From contig OY855903.1 of the NCBI GenBank assembly GCA_963693305.1, positions 23,512,255 through 23,576,254 of the forward strand: a stretch of DNA of 64,000 nucleotides, given 5' to 3'. Each line of letters starts with the position of its first letter. Positions within the stretch are counted from its first letter, which is position 1. The notes under the pieces are model-generated. The model was given only the letters and a program-made list of their open reading frames with translations, was not told where the DNA came from and searched no databases. Positions 46,646 to 56,529 of this stretch are shown here, piece by piece. The stretch comes from Meandrina meandrites. Its lineage: Eukaryota > Cnidaria > Anthozoa > Scleractinia > Meandrinidae. A program made the position numbers and the translations under genes.

Positions 46646-48778
46646 ATTTCAGATTTTGTGAGAAATTTTGTCACAAAGGCAAGTTAAACTGTCTTGTTAT
46701 GTGAACAATCTGGTAATTCCTTTCCAACTAGGTTATAACAGCAAAATGGTGCAGTTCACAGCTGAAACCTTGGTCCACAACTACTAAATTATGAAAATCA
46801 AATAATATACATTAGCATACCATGTTATTGCACTTTGATTTGTAGCAATGTTGTGGTTCAAAATGAATTTGCACATCAAACTAGTTTGATTTGCTCCATA
46901 TCATAATTTTTAAACAAACCAAAAAAATCAAAACTAGATCATTTTCACCTGAAATTCATTTTAAACTACAGCTATACACAACTAATTACAATAATGTTGC
47001 CATGTTAAAAAGAAAATGGAAAAAAGTCAGATATGAATTAATTAGCCTGATCATCACAGCTGGTAGCATTTAACAGCAAACTCACGTGTTTATATCTGTA
47101 TGCACAATTAATGGTCTTACTATAAAGATCAATTGATTTTCAGTCTCTGACAAATGCAGACTGCAGACTAGCACTTTTTTGGTATAAGTGTGTTACCAAT
47201 TACCATTACTGAGAGCTTACCGTAAACAGGCTAACCAGAATACTATTTAGGCTAACTGGAGTGCTATTCAGGCTGACCAGAACTTTATTTAGGCTAACCA
47301 TAGCGCTATTCAGACTAACCAGAGTGGCAGTCTGCATTTGTCAGACATCAATTGATTTCCGCATACTTTGAGGCGTTTTGAGGCCATTTCATTGGGCGAA
47401 TTTCAACATATTGTTGCACTACCTAATAAACCCCTCCTTTTTTCTATGACATGCAACAGTATTAATTGCAATTAGGTGGCACTATACTTCTAAAACAATT
47501 GGTTGTGACTACTAAGCTATACTGGATGGATGACCTTTATATTGTTACAAAGTGTCACCAAAATGAATGAGTGAGATGACTTTGTGATAAATCAAAATGG
47601 GTATAAAGAGTGATGTCATTCACTGAATTTAAAAAACTGGATAAAATTTAACAAAAGATTTGCAAGACACCTATGTAAATTACAAACATTTCAGTAGAGC
47701 TGAATCCAATCCAAAAAATCTGGTAAGCACAAAAAGCCAAAGGACTTTGTTTCCTAGCCATCAACCTGCTGTGGGTAAAGTCCCTTCATGTGATGCCATA
47801 TGAAAATAAAACTATTATCCTTCAAGACCATAATATTTCAGCTTAGCTGACTCATGAATAAAATAATTCAACAAAGAAACTACTAGCTAGTTACATGGTT
47901 TGTAAGTAGAATTTGTCTATACAGGTATAAACCAATAATTTTCTTTAAGTAGTTTTAGACGTTGGAAAGTGCATGCATGATGGCAATCCGGGGGTGGTGG
48001 TGATAGGAGCAGAGAAAGCTTGTGCACAATGCAAGCAAGGCTATTATATATCTCCGAGACATTGCATTGAGTAGAAAACCTTCTTTCCATGTCCTGCTCT
48101 GGGAATTGCAAAAGATGAAAACTAACACGTTAGCACATTTACAACTTACTGGTACTACTTCCTCAACATGCATTGCAGTTTGTGCTACAGAATACAAAAT
48201 AGTCTTAACGTACAAAAGCGTTATTGATTTGCAATGACGCATGCTTTGAATATTCATGAACAACTTGTAGTGTCATCATCAGTTGAAAACGGTTAATTAT
48301 GTTACCTGAAATCCTGTAGCATAAACTGTATCTTCTAATATCAAACTTTGCTCGTGTCTTGGTAGTGTTCGGGGTAAAGGAGCCTGAAAAGGCGTTTTTT
48401 CTCGGAATTTGGGAAAAATACCTCCATTGACCAATCAACGTGTTTGGGGGAACCCCCTTTCCCAGAATACACAGGATGTTTTTGATGTCCGCCAAATCAG
48501 CAGATATTTTAGCAGGGAGGAAAATACCTTGGTTTCCTCTCTTTTTCTGCGAAAGAGCTCAACTTTTCCCAATGAATTTTTCCAAAATTGATTAACGGCT
48601 TGGGAGGAAGGCATGTGCTCTATATTTTACAAATCTACCTAACCGCGAACGACCGCGAACATAACACTCACAGCCAACCCCGCATGACAAAACACAATTC
48701 ACCGCGCCAGGCTGCTCGGCTGCTCAGTACTGGGCTCTGGGACCGAGCATCAACGCCTGGTCATTCGTTTCGTTTTCG
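46646..48778. promoter_or_regulatory. Head-to-head spacer between HOIP and POMGNT2
   Basis: This 2.1 kb separates the start codons of two divergent genes, so both promoters should lie here. A donor-like CAG-GTAACA on the minus strand ending at 48306 could close a HOIP 5' non-coding exon. It also holds the 21-bp tandem array at 47228-47332. I see no TATA box at a convincing place for either gene. Confidence 0.4.
47129..47356. repeat. Five 21-bp tandem repeats between inverted arms
   Basis: Units start at 47228, 47249, 47270, 47291 and 47312 and follow AGGCTAACCAGA... . Units 1 and 3 end in TATTT-like and units 2 and 4 in CTATTC, suggesting a 42-bp higher-order period. The array is framed by inverted arms: left 47129-47165 (ATCAATTGAT, CAAATGCAGACTGC) and right 47327-47356 (GCAGTCTGCATTTG, ATCAATTGAT). 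Confidence 0.7.
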
Positions 48779-50515
48779 ATGAAAATTTTCATGTTTTCGT
48801 ACCCGTTGTTTCACTTTTTAATAGGTCTGGTGTCGTATCTGGCTTTTAATTGGACATGCAGATGGCTGGCAACTCCAATCGCTGGACGAGATTCAACCAA
48901 CAGAGCACAAAAGAAGCTAAATGCTTTAGACTTCTCGAGAGAAGGCTCAAGCATATGGTGCACGGGTCACAGCAAATCGACCCGCATCTGCAAATTTCGT
49001 TACCTGTGTTACCATCCAGTTCAAGATGAATACTTGTTTTTTCATGGCCCAGAAACAGTCCTTGATTGCGTCCCTAACGACCGCTTCGACCCCGCATTGT
49101 TGGACATGTCTTCAGTTGAAGATCATAATACTCAATACTTCAATTATATTGACTACCCAGTTGAAGCTTTGGAAAGCTTTTCCAACATTACGATGTTTAA
49201 TGACTTTAGCTTTATATTTCATAGATTCAATACAGAGAATATTATGCACGTTTTTCACGACGATCTTTTACCTTTGTACCACACAATCAGGCAGTTTTCA
49301 CAGAGTAACTCCCCTGTTGATCTAAGGTACAGAATTGTCATGATGGAGGGCTGGAATGAAGGTGCTTACTTTGATCTTTACAAGCTATTTACAAATAAAA
49401 GTTTGCTACTCAAAAAGAATCTCAAGAAAGCAAATCACCTGATGTGTTTTCAACATGGAGTCGTTGGCATATCAAAGTACACAACTTGGTATCAGTATGG
49501 CTTCAAAGAGCCGCAAGGACCACTTCCTCGTGTTTCACTAACTGGAGGTTATGTGCAGCATTTTACGACATTTGTCAAAACAAGGTTGGGGCTAGAAAAC
49601 AAATTATCCCACACCTCTGATTCTTCATACATAGTGCTATGTTCAAGGGAGCATAATCGTTTAATAATCAATGAACTAGATTTGTCAATGGCAATTGCCA
49701 GACAACTCAATAAACAAGTTATTCGAGTCAGCATGGCAACACACTCATTTAAAGAACAGGTCAAGCTCATTAGCAAGGCCAGTGCACTGATTGGAATGCA
49801 CGGCTCAATGTTGATCCTGGCAATGTTTCTTCCCCCTGGAGCAAAACTCATTGAACTGTTCCCATTTGGTATTAATCCTGATAATTACACTCCCTATCGC
49901 ACCCTGGTGGAATTACCAGGCATGAATATTGTCTACGCCTCTTGGAGAAATGAAATTGAAGAGAATACTGTGACATATCCTGATGAGCCACCAGAAGCTG
50001 GTGGAATTTATCATCTTAGTGAAGAGGAACAAGAAGAAATTGTGAACACAAAAGAGGTGCCAAGCCATTTGTGTTGCAGTAGTCCTCACTGGCTTTACAG
50101 AATTTACCAAGACACTATTGTCGACATTCAATCACTCTTATCAGTCATAGAATCGACAGAAAATAAGGAAAAAGTATTGTCCACAAGACCTGAACCTGCT
50201 CATGACCGTAAACTTTACCCAAGTAAAGTCATCAATGTAACATGTGAACTCCCTCTAAAAGAAGAACAGCCAAACTTATGGTTGTCATGGAAACCACCTA
50301 TAAATTTACCCTTTTTCAAAAGTGAAGACATAAAATATGAAGTATGGATTCAGCAGGTTGGAAAGGATGACTATGTGGCATACATTCTTGATATAACAGA
50401 GTATCTGTTTAAAGAAAATCTAGCAAGGAACACTCATTATAATGTATGGGTCAGATGTATTGTAAATGAAGTGACAGGACCCTTTGGCAACGTCGTTCAG
50501 TGTATGACACATTAG
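48779..50515 (+). CDS. POMGNT2: POMGNT2: protein O-mannose beta-1,4-N-acetylglucosaminyltransferase 2
   Basis: This ER enzyme adds beta-1,4-GlcNAc to O-linked mannose, the step that commits alpha-dystroglycan to core M3 glycans. The gene is a single exon of 578 residues, close to the vertebrate protein (580), whose coding sequence is also uninterrupted. Residues ~7-27 form a signal anchor (type II membrane protein). The GT61-type catalytic region carries family blocks: LLDMSSVEDHNTQYFNY (~108-123), MHVFHDDLLPLYHTIRQF (156-173), WYQYGF (237-242), MHG (340-342), FPFGINPDNYTPYRTL (361-376) and WRNEIEENTV (389-398). A C-terminal fibronectin type III domain (~483-578) ends NVWVRC, then GPFGNVVQC. 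N-glycosylation sequons include 136-138, 206-208 and 486-488. A second in-frame ATG lies four codons downstream. AATAAA at 50910-50915 is a possible poly(A) signal. Confidence 0.95.
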   Translation: MKIFMFSYPLFHFLIGLVSYLAFNWTCRWLATPIAGRDSTNRAQKKLNALDFSREGSSIWCTGHSKSTRICKFRYLCYHPVQDEYLFFHGPETVLDCVPNDRFDPALLDMSSVEDHNTQYFNYIDYPVEALESFSNITMFNDFSFIFHRFNTENIMHVFHDDLLPLYHTIRQFSQSNSPVDLRYRIVMMEGWNEGAYFDLYKLFTNKSLLLKKNLKKANHLMCFQHGVVGISKYTTWYQYGFKEPQGPLPRVSLTGGYVQHFTTFVKTRLGLENKLSHTSDSSYIVLCSREHNRLIINELDLSMAIARQLNKQVIRVSMATHSFKEQVKLISKASALIGMHGSMLILAMFLPPGAKLIELFPFGINPDNYTPYRTLVELPGMNIVYASWRNEIEENTVTYPDEPPEAGGIYHLSEEEQEEIVNTKEVPSHLCCSSPHWLYRIYQDTIVDIQSLLSVIESTENKEKVLSTRPEPAHDRKLYPSKVINVTCELPLKEEQPNLWLSWKPPINLPFFKSEDIKYEVWIQQVGKDDYVAYILDITEYLFKENLARNTHYNVWVRCIVNEVTGPFGNVVQCMTH

Positions 50516-52167
50516 AGGGGCTAAGTCACCACATTTTAAGTAATTCTGTTTTTTTTTATTACTTAATGGTTATAACCTTTCCTTTTAAATTTGAGAACAA
50601 AACAGTCTTTTATTGGCAGAATCACAGTTGCATCAAAACAAAGCATATTTTTTTAGCATTACAAATGACACTTTCATTCAAATTGACATAAACTTGGAAA
50701 ACATCAGGCTGATGATTTTGAAATTTAGCTGAATGCAATCTGTAAATTAATCTCCACCAATTTTTCCCATCCATGTCCCTTTTTAAGCTGCTATTGTGAT
50801 ATTTCAGTTAATTCTAAGACCAGTTGGTAAGTCCTAAAATTACCTAACATTGTGTGACATAGCCCCTTTAATGTTTGCTACAGGTATGAACTTGTGTTTT
50901 TGTAATGAAAATAAAATGAGATCAGTCACCCTGGTCAGTCTAGCCTTTCAAGCTACAAGATAGTGCAGAATCTGTAGAAAAGAATTTTTCTGGGCAGAAA
51001 GTAAATCAGCTCTTCCAGTTTTAATGATTATAATGTATTCAAGCAGAAAGCATGAAAAACCTTTATAAAATGTTCGAGTAATTGCGCGCGCTGTGATTGG
51101 TCAGTTCGAGTTCATTATAGCTCCATAAAGCACGCTGCTTACGTCACGCGCTTGCTTTATGGAGTTATAATGCACGCTGCTTACGTCACAAGTTTTAGCG
51201 CGCGCAATTTCTTTAACATTTTATAAAAGAAATAAAGAACTTGTCCTCGTGCATTGTTGAGTTATATAAGCACTTGGGAATTTTTAAGAACACTCGAGAA
51301 GTGCGAGAAGCACTCGGCTACGCCTCGTGCTTCTCTATGCACTTCTCTCGTGTTCTTAAAAATTCCCGCGTGCTTATATAACTCAACAATGCACTCAGGC
51401 GCATTTTTTATTTCTTTAATAAAATAATTGTGTATCAAGCTCAAAAACAAGAGAAGGATTTTATAAATTATTTATCATAAAAGATTTTATTTTTTATATT
51501 AAACTAGTGCCAACATACCAAAAAGCAATTTGCTTTTTTTTCATGGTCGCCAATAATATTCTTTTTCTTTTCTAACAATTCAGGAATTATCCCTAACTTT
51601 ATCACATAATTTATTTCTTACAGTAGTTATTCACCCTGTAAAAATCTTGACAGCTAAAAGCAATTGAACAGCTATTGGATAAAAGATATGGTTTGCTGAT
51701 AAAATAACTGATGGTTTGTAAAGTATTAAACTGATTCTCTTCATTTTAGCTCCCAAGATGGGAACAAGTCAAAATATGGGAAAAAATAAGCCCTTAGAAC
51801 TACTATAATAGCAAGAGGGAATATCTTGTCAGAAGTTTGTATGTGTATACTCCCCCTAACCTAAGATATTTATTCTATTTAAAGATATGATATTAAAATG
51901 CTCTCCACTAGCTAAAACTATCACTATCCAAGCATATTTGGTTTTGTTTACTGAATAGTGATTTATCTGGTAGATAGTGTTAAAGAACTTCTCTTCCACT
52001 TTTAGTGTGACTGTTGCCCTTTTGTAAGTGCCATTGCATATTAGGAGAACGCGTCCTCCCAGAATGGCTCCCTTTGTTTCCAGGATACCTACCCCCTATC
52101 CACTGATTTCCTTGATTTTGTTCTTTCTCCAGTTTGGAGAATTTACCCTGAAGCTTGGCAATAGGTA
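50516..52167. other. Intergenic region between POMGNT2 and the 7TM gene (convergent)
   Basis: It holds the POMGNT2 3' UTR (to about 50.93 kb) and a pair of adjacent hairpin elements at 51062-51417. Nothing else is recognised in the AT-rich remainder (51.42-52.17 kb). Confidence 0.5.
51062..51417. mobile_element. Two adjacent foldback elements sharing a border
   Basis: First hairpin (51062-51228): TTATAAAATGTT / AACATTTTATAA outer arms, AATTGCGCGCGCT / AGCGCGCGCAATT next, and an inner CTCCATAAAGCACG / GCTTTATGGAG. Second hairpin (~51225-51417): AAAGAAATAAA / TTTATTTCTTT outer arms, TGCATTGTTGAGTTATATAA with its inverted match, GGGAATTTTTAAGAACAC / GTGTTCTTAAAAATTCCC, and an AGAAGCAC-type centre. 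Confidence 0.6.
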
Positions 52168-53640
52168 TCATTCACCTCCTACTGGGAGATGCACAGATGG
52201 TTTCACGATTGACAGCACTATGATCAGTGCAAAGTTGATAAAAGTTGCGATCGATGCGGCTTGCTTCAGTGTGAGAGGAAAACCATATGTCTTGGTACCC
52301 AAATGAAATGACTCCACCAGCTTGAAAAACCTCTGCCATTCTCCCTTGTCGCCACGCAACTGTCCAACAGACCACAGGTAATTGAGGTGTTGTGACACGT
52401 GTGACAAGGTTTTGGTAATACCTGCCGCACTCCAAAGAAGGCGAAGCGAGAGAAGGAGCCATATACAGGTTCTGACAAAAGTCCACCAATGAGAAGACTT
52501 GAAATTGTGCACCAGACTAACAATAGCCCCCACGTGGGTAACAAGATTGGCCACTGAGAAAAATGCTAGCAGTACGATGAACGGCTGGAAAAGACCTGCA
52601 AGGGCTTCAATGCTTCCTATCACGTTGGAAAGGTATTTGCTGGCATCAACTGGCTCTAGTTTTGATCGGTTTGGTACACCAATTCTCCCTTGTGTTGGCC
52701 TCGAGATGTCAACGGACACGGAAAAGTTATCAAAATCCTGGGATTCCTGTGGTTCCCAATGATTTCCTTCGATGCTGCCCTGATCTGCATCTAAAACTGG
52801 GGCGTCTTTTTCGTAAACGAGAACAATGTCCTTCCCAGTCTGGAACAAATCCATGAATAGAAAACCAGTTATGCCATTTAAAACTCTTTTCAGAGGACTA
52901 AGACTTTGCAAAACAGGATTAGGTTTTTCCGAGGGCCTGTAGAGCAGAAATGGACTGTCCCCAAACATGCACATGAAACAGATCACATCTCGAACGGTCA
53001 ATCGACTTATCAAAATAAAAGAGTAGGCTACGAATCCTGTAATGTACATTGCCATCACCCAAAAGAAACAGTACAGCACGAGCCATGTTACAGTGTCAAT
53101 TTCGAACACTTCGGTACGACTTTCCGTCCAAGAACCAGCAAAATTATCCCCTTTAAAAACCGTGTGAAATATCACATAAGCGGTCCACTGGTAGATTTCT
53201 AAAATAAATGGATAGAGACAGTTTTTAAAGGCAGCTTTCCGTAACCAAGAAGCCCTCTGTGTCTCGTGCCACGGAATTTCGTGATCAGACTCCACAAAAC
53301 CTTCCACGTGCACCATAGACTTTCTTAACAATCTTCTTTTCAGCAGCTTGTTGAATGCCGGGGAAGTGTACACGCGAATTCCGGCAATCAAGGCAATGAG
53401 CGGAACAATATAAAGCGAAAATTGTATCCACGTGTCGATTGTGGTTCGAACGAACACTCCGATTATCGCGACAAATGTCATCCCCACGAGCAGAGAGACG
53501 AAAATAACACCTCCGAGCCAAGAGTGAACTCTAGAATACAGCCTTTCACCAGGTCCAAAGAGAATCGAAATTGAAACCAAGGGAGACAAAGCCCGGGAAT
53601 AAGAATTCTTTTCCATGATCGACGCGCTCGAAAGAGCCAT
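52168..53640 (-). CDS. Multi-pass membrane protein, candidate gustatory-receptor-like (Grl)
   Basis: Intronless, 490 residues from the ATG at 53640 (MALSSAS) to TGA at 52168-52170. The open frame continues upstream without another ATG. Hydrophobic segments at ~42-65, 72-92, 139-161, 184-212, 350-378, 387-407 and 461-478 suggest seven transmembrane helices. A long loop lies after the fourth (~213-349), including an acidic part (YEKDAPVLDAD). An N-terminal PLVSISILFGPGERLYSR and a final helix preceded by KTYGFPLT recall the insect chemoreceptor/Grl superfamily, where the N-terminus is cytoplasmic and the last helix lines the channel. The family call rests on topology and these short motifs only. 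Another uncharacterised 7TM family is possible. It is transcribed away from RBL1. Confidence 0.55.
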   Translation of the reverse strand: MALSSASIMEKNSYSRALSPLVSISILFGPGERLYSRVHSWLGGVIFVSLLVGMTFVAIIGVFVRTTIDTWIQFSLYIVPLIALIAGIRVYTSPAFNKLLKRRLLRKSMVHVEGFVESDHEIPWHETQRASWLRKAAFKNCLYPFILEIYQWTAYVIFHTVFKGDNFAGSWTESRTEVFEIDTVTWLVLYCFFWVMAMYITGFVAYSFILISRLTVRDVICFMCMFGDSPFLLYRPSEKPNPVLQSLSPLKRVLNGITGFLFMDLFQTGKDIVLVYEKDAPVLDADQGSIEGNHWEPQESQDFDNFSVSVDISRPTQGRIGVPNRSKLEPVDASKYLSNVIGSIEALAGLFQPFIVLLAFFSVANLVTHVGAIVSLVHNFKSSHWWTFVRTCIWLLLSLRLLWSAAGITKTLSHVSQHLNYLWSVGQLRGDKGEWQRFFKLVESFHLGTKTYGFPLTLKQAASIATFINFALIIVLSIVKPSVHLPVGGE

Positions 53641-54118
53641 GATTTTCGAGCTCGCTGCAAAGAATTCTCTGCCGAGTTGCGGTGTTATATTGTAAAACCT
53701 GACGCCCACTTGTTATACGATCAGGTGATCAATAATTAGACGCCAACATTTCATCTTATTCATTGGCTAATCGCAATGACAGTTGTACAGGGTCACGCCA
53801 TTTCGGGGTGCGCTGAGTGAAAATATAGACCTGCCGTAAAATTCCGAAAATTAGCCCAAGGCTTATTTTTATTCAAAACGCTTTTCGGTGCGCGTTTTTT
53901 CATTGTTTTGCGTCTTGAATAATGTTCGGTGCAGAAAATGACACAGCTTGGCAGGCACGATGAAATTTCTCTCTTTTTGCTGCCTATTTTGTTCGTAGTT
54001 CACTTTTTGGTTTACCTTGTAACACCATTATTACTTTATGACCTGACGAAGAAACGAACGACTCAAAATTTCTGAAAAACCAAAAGCAGCAAGGGACCGC
54101 AAACGATAGTGCTGCTAG

Positions 54119-54295
54119 ACTGCAAGCAGGCTCTCCTTGGGGGCAACGCGCGAGTGGCGAAGCCGCGAGTTACGCCGACTGGAGCGGGCTCGCTTTACTC
54201 GCCCACTCAGCGGCTCGCTATTTCGCGGCCGCTCGCGCGCTGCATGCTACCAAACTCGCAGCCCCCAAAGAGAGCCTACCTGCTCGCAGGCTATA
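54119..54295. repeat. GC-rich hairpin repeat
   Basis: TGCAAGCAGGCTCTCCTTGG at 54121 is mirrored by CCAAAGAGAGCCTACCTGCT ending near 54284. The interior (CGCGAGTTACGCC, GCGGCCGCTCGCGCGC) is far richer in GC and CpG than its surroundings, which suggests a recent insertion. Open frames across it are not supported as genes. Confidence 0.5.
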
Positions 54296-54483
54296 TATAG
54301 CGCTGCTAACGTAGGATCCAGCAGAAAAATGAAACCAGCAAACAATACTGCAAGCTGATCATACTACGTGAAAAAAGTAAACTTTGTGAGACATCAACAG
54401 CGTATAATTAGTATTGTTTGTCTGAAAAATAAGCCTTAGGCTAGTATATTTGCTCAACGACCCTTTCAGGTGCATTTATTTTC

Positions 54484-54729
54484 GGGAGGTGGTGGTGGTG
54501 GTGGGGTTTTTTGTTATCATGATGTATTTTTAGCCATCAAGGTCTCGTTAAGGACCGCACGTGAAGAAATTTAAAAAAAACACTGTCATGTCGGTGGTCT
54601 AGACTGATCAAGCATAAAAAACTTTTTTTTTAGGGGTCAAAAAAGTTCTAATCACGCCTAGATTGGCCTCCTTTTTTTCATGGGTATAATTCAAATTATC
54701 CGACTAGCATCTTTGTCCTTTTCATGCAG
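54484..54729. mobile_element. Diverged copy of the poly-G/poly-C hairpin family
   Basis: It shares TTTTTAGCCATCAAGGTCTC, GAAGAAAT and CTAGATTGG-type blocks, and a CGACTAGCATCTTTGTCC end, with the element at 19633-19950. The poly-G end has become a GGT repeat and the C run is lost. Confidence 0.55.
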
Positions 54730-56348
54730 TATTTATCTTTTCGAAAAGGCTTTGCATACTAAGAGCGGTAAAAAAGAAGGTGGCACAACTCCCCTTTGAA
54801 GAAACCGCAGAAGGAGCGTTAATCAGTTTGAGCTAAGCCTATTTTGTAACGCTTATGTAGTATTAGAGAACAGAATGCAACCCAGCTTCCCAAACTGACA
54901 ATACCTTTTCTGACATATTATGAATGGCAAGCTTGTTGTGCGTGGTTCAAATCCGACCTTTAATACTCGCCGCCAATTTTAAGAACTATTAAGTTTCTAA
55001 ACATGGCGATTTATCCTTTTTTTTTCATTTTGTGCTTGTGAAGCACACAATAAGCTACTAGCGACATTATCCGATACATTCTTAGGCCGAGCATTTTGAC
55101 ATGTACAGATATCAAACAAGCCCGGTTGCAAAGTCGAACTTCGATCAGGGACCAGTAGATTTTCCTGCTTCTTTTCACGCTCACTTGCCAGATCGACACT
55201 TGAAGGGCCCAGGCAAGTCATCTGTTGACTAAATAATTAGAAAGTGAACTAAGACAAGCGCTGCAAACATGCATCATTAACTGCCCCGAGGCAAGCAAAA
55301 TTTGAGAACTGCTCGATCGAGCTTGGACAAGTTCGATCGAATTCAAATTTTGTTTTATCGAGCCAGTGGGACTTATTTTCGCAAAGAGGAGGGGGCTTAT
55401 ATACACTTCCTATTTTGACACTACTTCTATTTATTTTCTTCCTTTTCTCTATCTTTGTCTGTTTTCTCATCTAAGAGCTGTTCGCTCTTACTCGGCTTGA
55501 AAAAAAAATGTTTGGTTTCAATTTCGGTTTTTTCGGAATGAAATAAGACCAGATATATTTAGATTTCGAGTAGACGTTCCGACGCAGAGTGACAATGGCA
55601 GACAAATCAACGCCATTGTTGCCAAAAGAAAACAAAAAATAAACGTCAATATTTACGATGGCTTATAAATATTTAAAACTTCGACCATGAAAGAAAGAAA
55701 GGGTCGGACAATGACGTGCCTAACTTCATTAGAGAATAATTCTCGATAGAACTAACCAAGCGAAACGAACAGTTTTTTGTAATCTAAAATGCTTTCGCAT
55801 AAATATAATGGTTCTTGGTCTGTGAAACTGATTGCTTTTCATATCGAATTTAATCTCATGTTTTGGCTGCTTTAAAATGCATCTGTGTGTTTTCCCTGCT
55901 CACTAGCTGAGCAGAAATAAACAATATCAGCCGATCTGGAAGACTTCATAAGCAATCGATCGGCAATGAGATATCTCATACAATCGACTGGGCTTTAACT
56001 TTCCCGACAAAATAAGGGAGAAAAGAAAACATTTTACTGAGTTCTATAAAATTTAACATTTCCTGAAATGAATATTGTACGTATCGTGTCGTTCTGGCGC
56101 GTGCAAGATCAAAGGTCCTTAGCGAAATCCCCTTGGGAGCTGAAATGGACGCGCATCTGGCGGGCACTGTGAACATATATGGACAAAATAGCTGCTGAAA
56201 TGAATTGCGGTGGAAATTGATGCTGGCTGTTTATGAAGTGTCAAAGACAAAACAAAATATCCAGAGTCAAAGTAAGCAGTTCTTCTAGGAGGAAATTGAC
56301 GCGGGTAATACAACAACACAGCTGAAGCCGTTCAGCTCTTTAAAAAGG

Positions 56349-56476
56349 GCGGGAAATTACTGCCAAATAAGGAGGAGGTCATTACAATTCCTATTGTTAT
56401 TGACAGCTGACGCGCTGTCGTCATGCGAACATCAGTCGTCGCCTTGCTATATTTGGCGCTCGTCACATTTTCCCGC
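56349..56476. promoter_or_regulatory. Three E2F-type sites upstream of RBL1
   Basis: GCGGGAAA at 56349-56356 (minus-strand TTTCCCGC), TTTGGCGC at 56452-56459 and TTTCCCGC at 56469-56476 all fit the E2F consensus TTTSSCGC. They lie 54-181 bases before the start codon; the last two are 17 bases apart in the same orientation. Mammalian p107 is a known E2F target with paired E2F sites in its promoter. Confidence 0.6.
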
Positions 56477-56529
56477 CATTTCGGGTTTTGTGCTTGCGTT
56501 TACAGTTTGGTTTTGGAACACAAACCAAA

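Larger units (their letters stand above)
53641..56529. promoter_or_regulatory. Divergent spacer between the 7TM gene and RBL1
   Basis: The 2.9 kb between two divergent genes contains a GC-rich hairpin repeat (54119-54295), a copy of the poly-G hairpin family (54484-54729) and E2F-type sites close to RBL1. No coding exon was recognised. A TTTGAGAACTGCTCGATCGA-type palindromic patch lies near 55300-55350. Confidence 0.5.

Noticed and set aside
47228..47332. CRISPR-like regular repeats
   Set aside because: The 21-bp units are directly adjacent with no spacers, in a eukaryotic genome; this is a tandem repeat.
53641..53709. N-terminal extension of the 7TM gene up to 53709
   Set aside because: It begins with GTG, not ATG; the first in-frame ATG is at 53640.
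54109..54358. Arg/Ala-rich open frames in two frames
   Set aside because: They come from the GC-rich hairpin repeat at 54119-54295.
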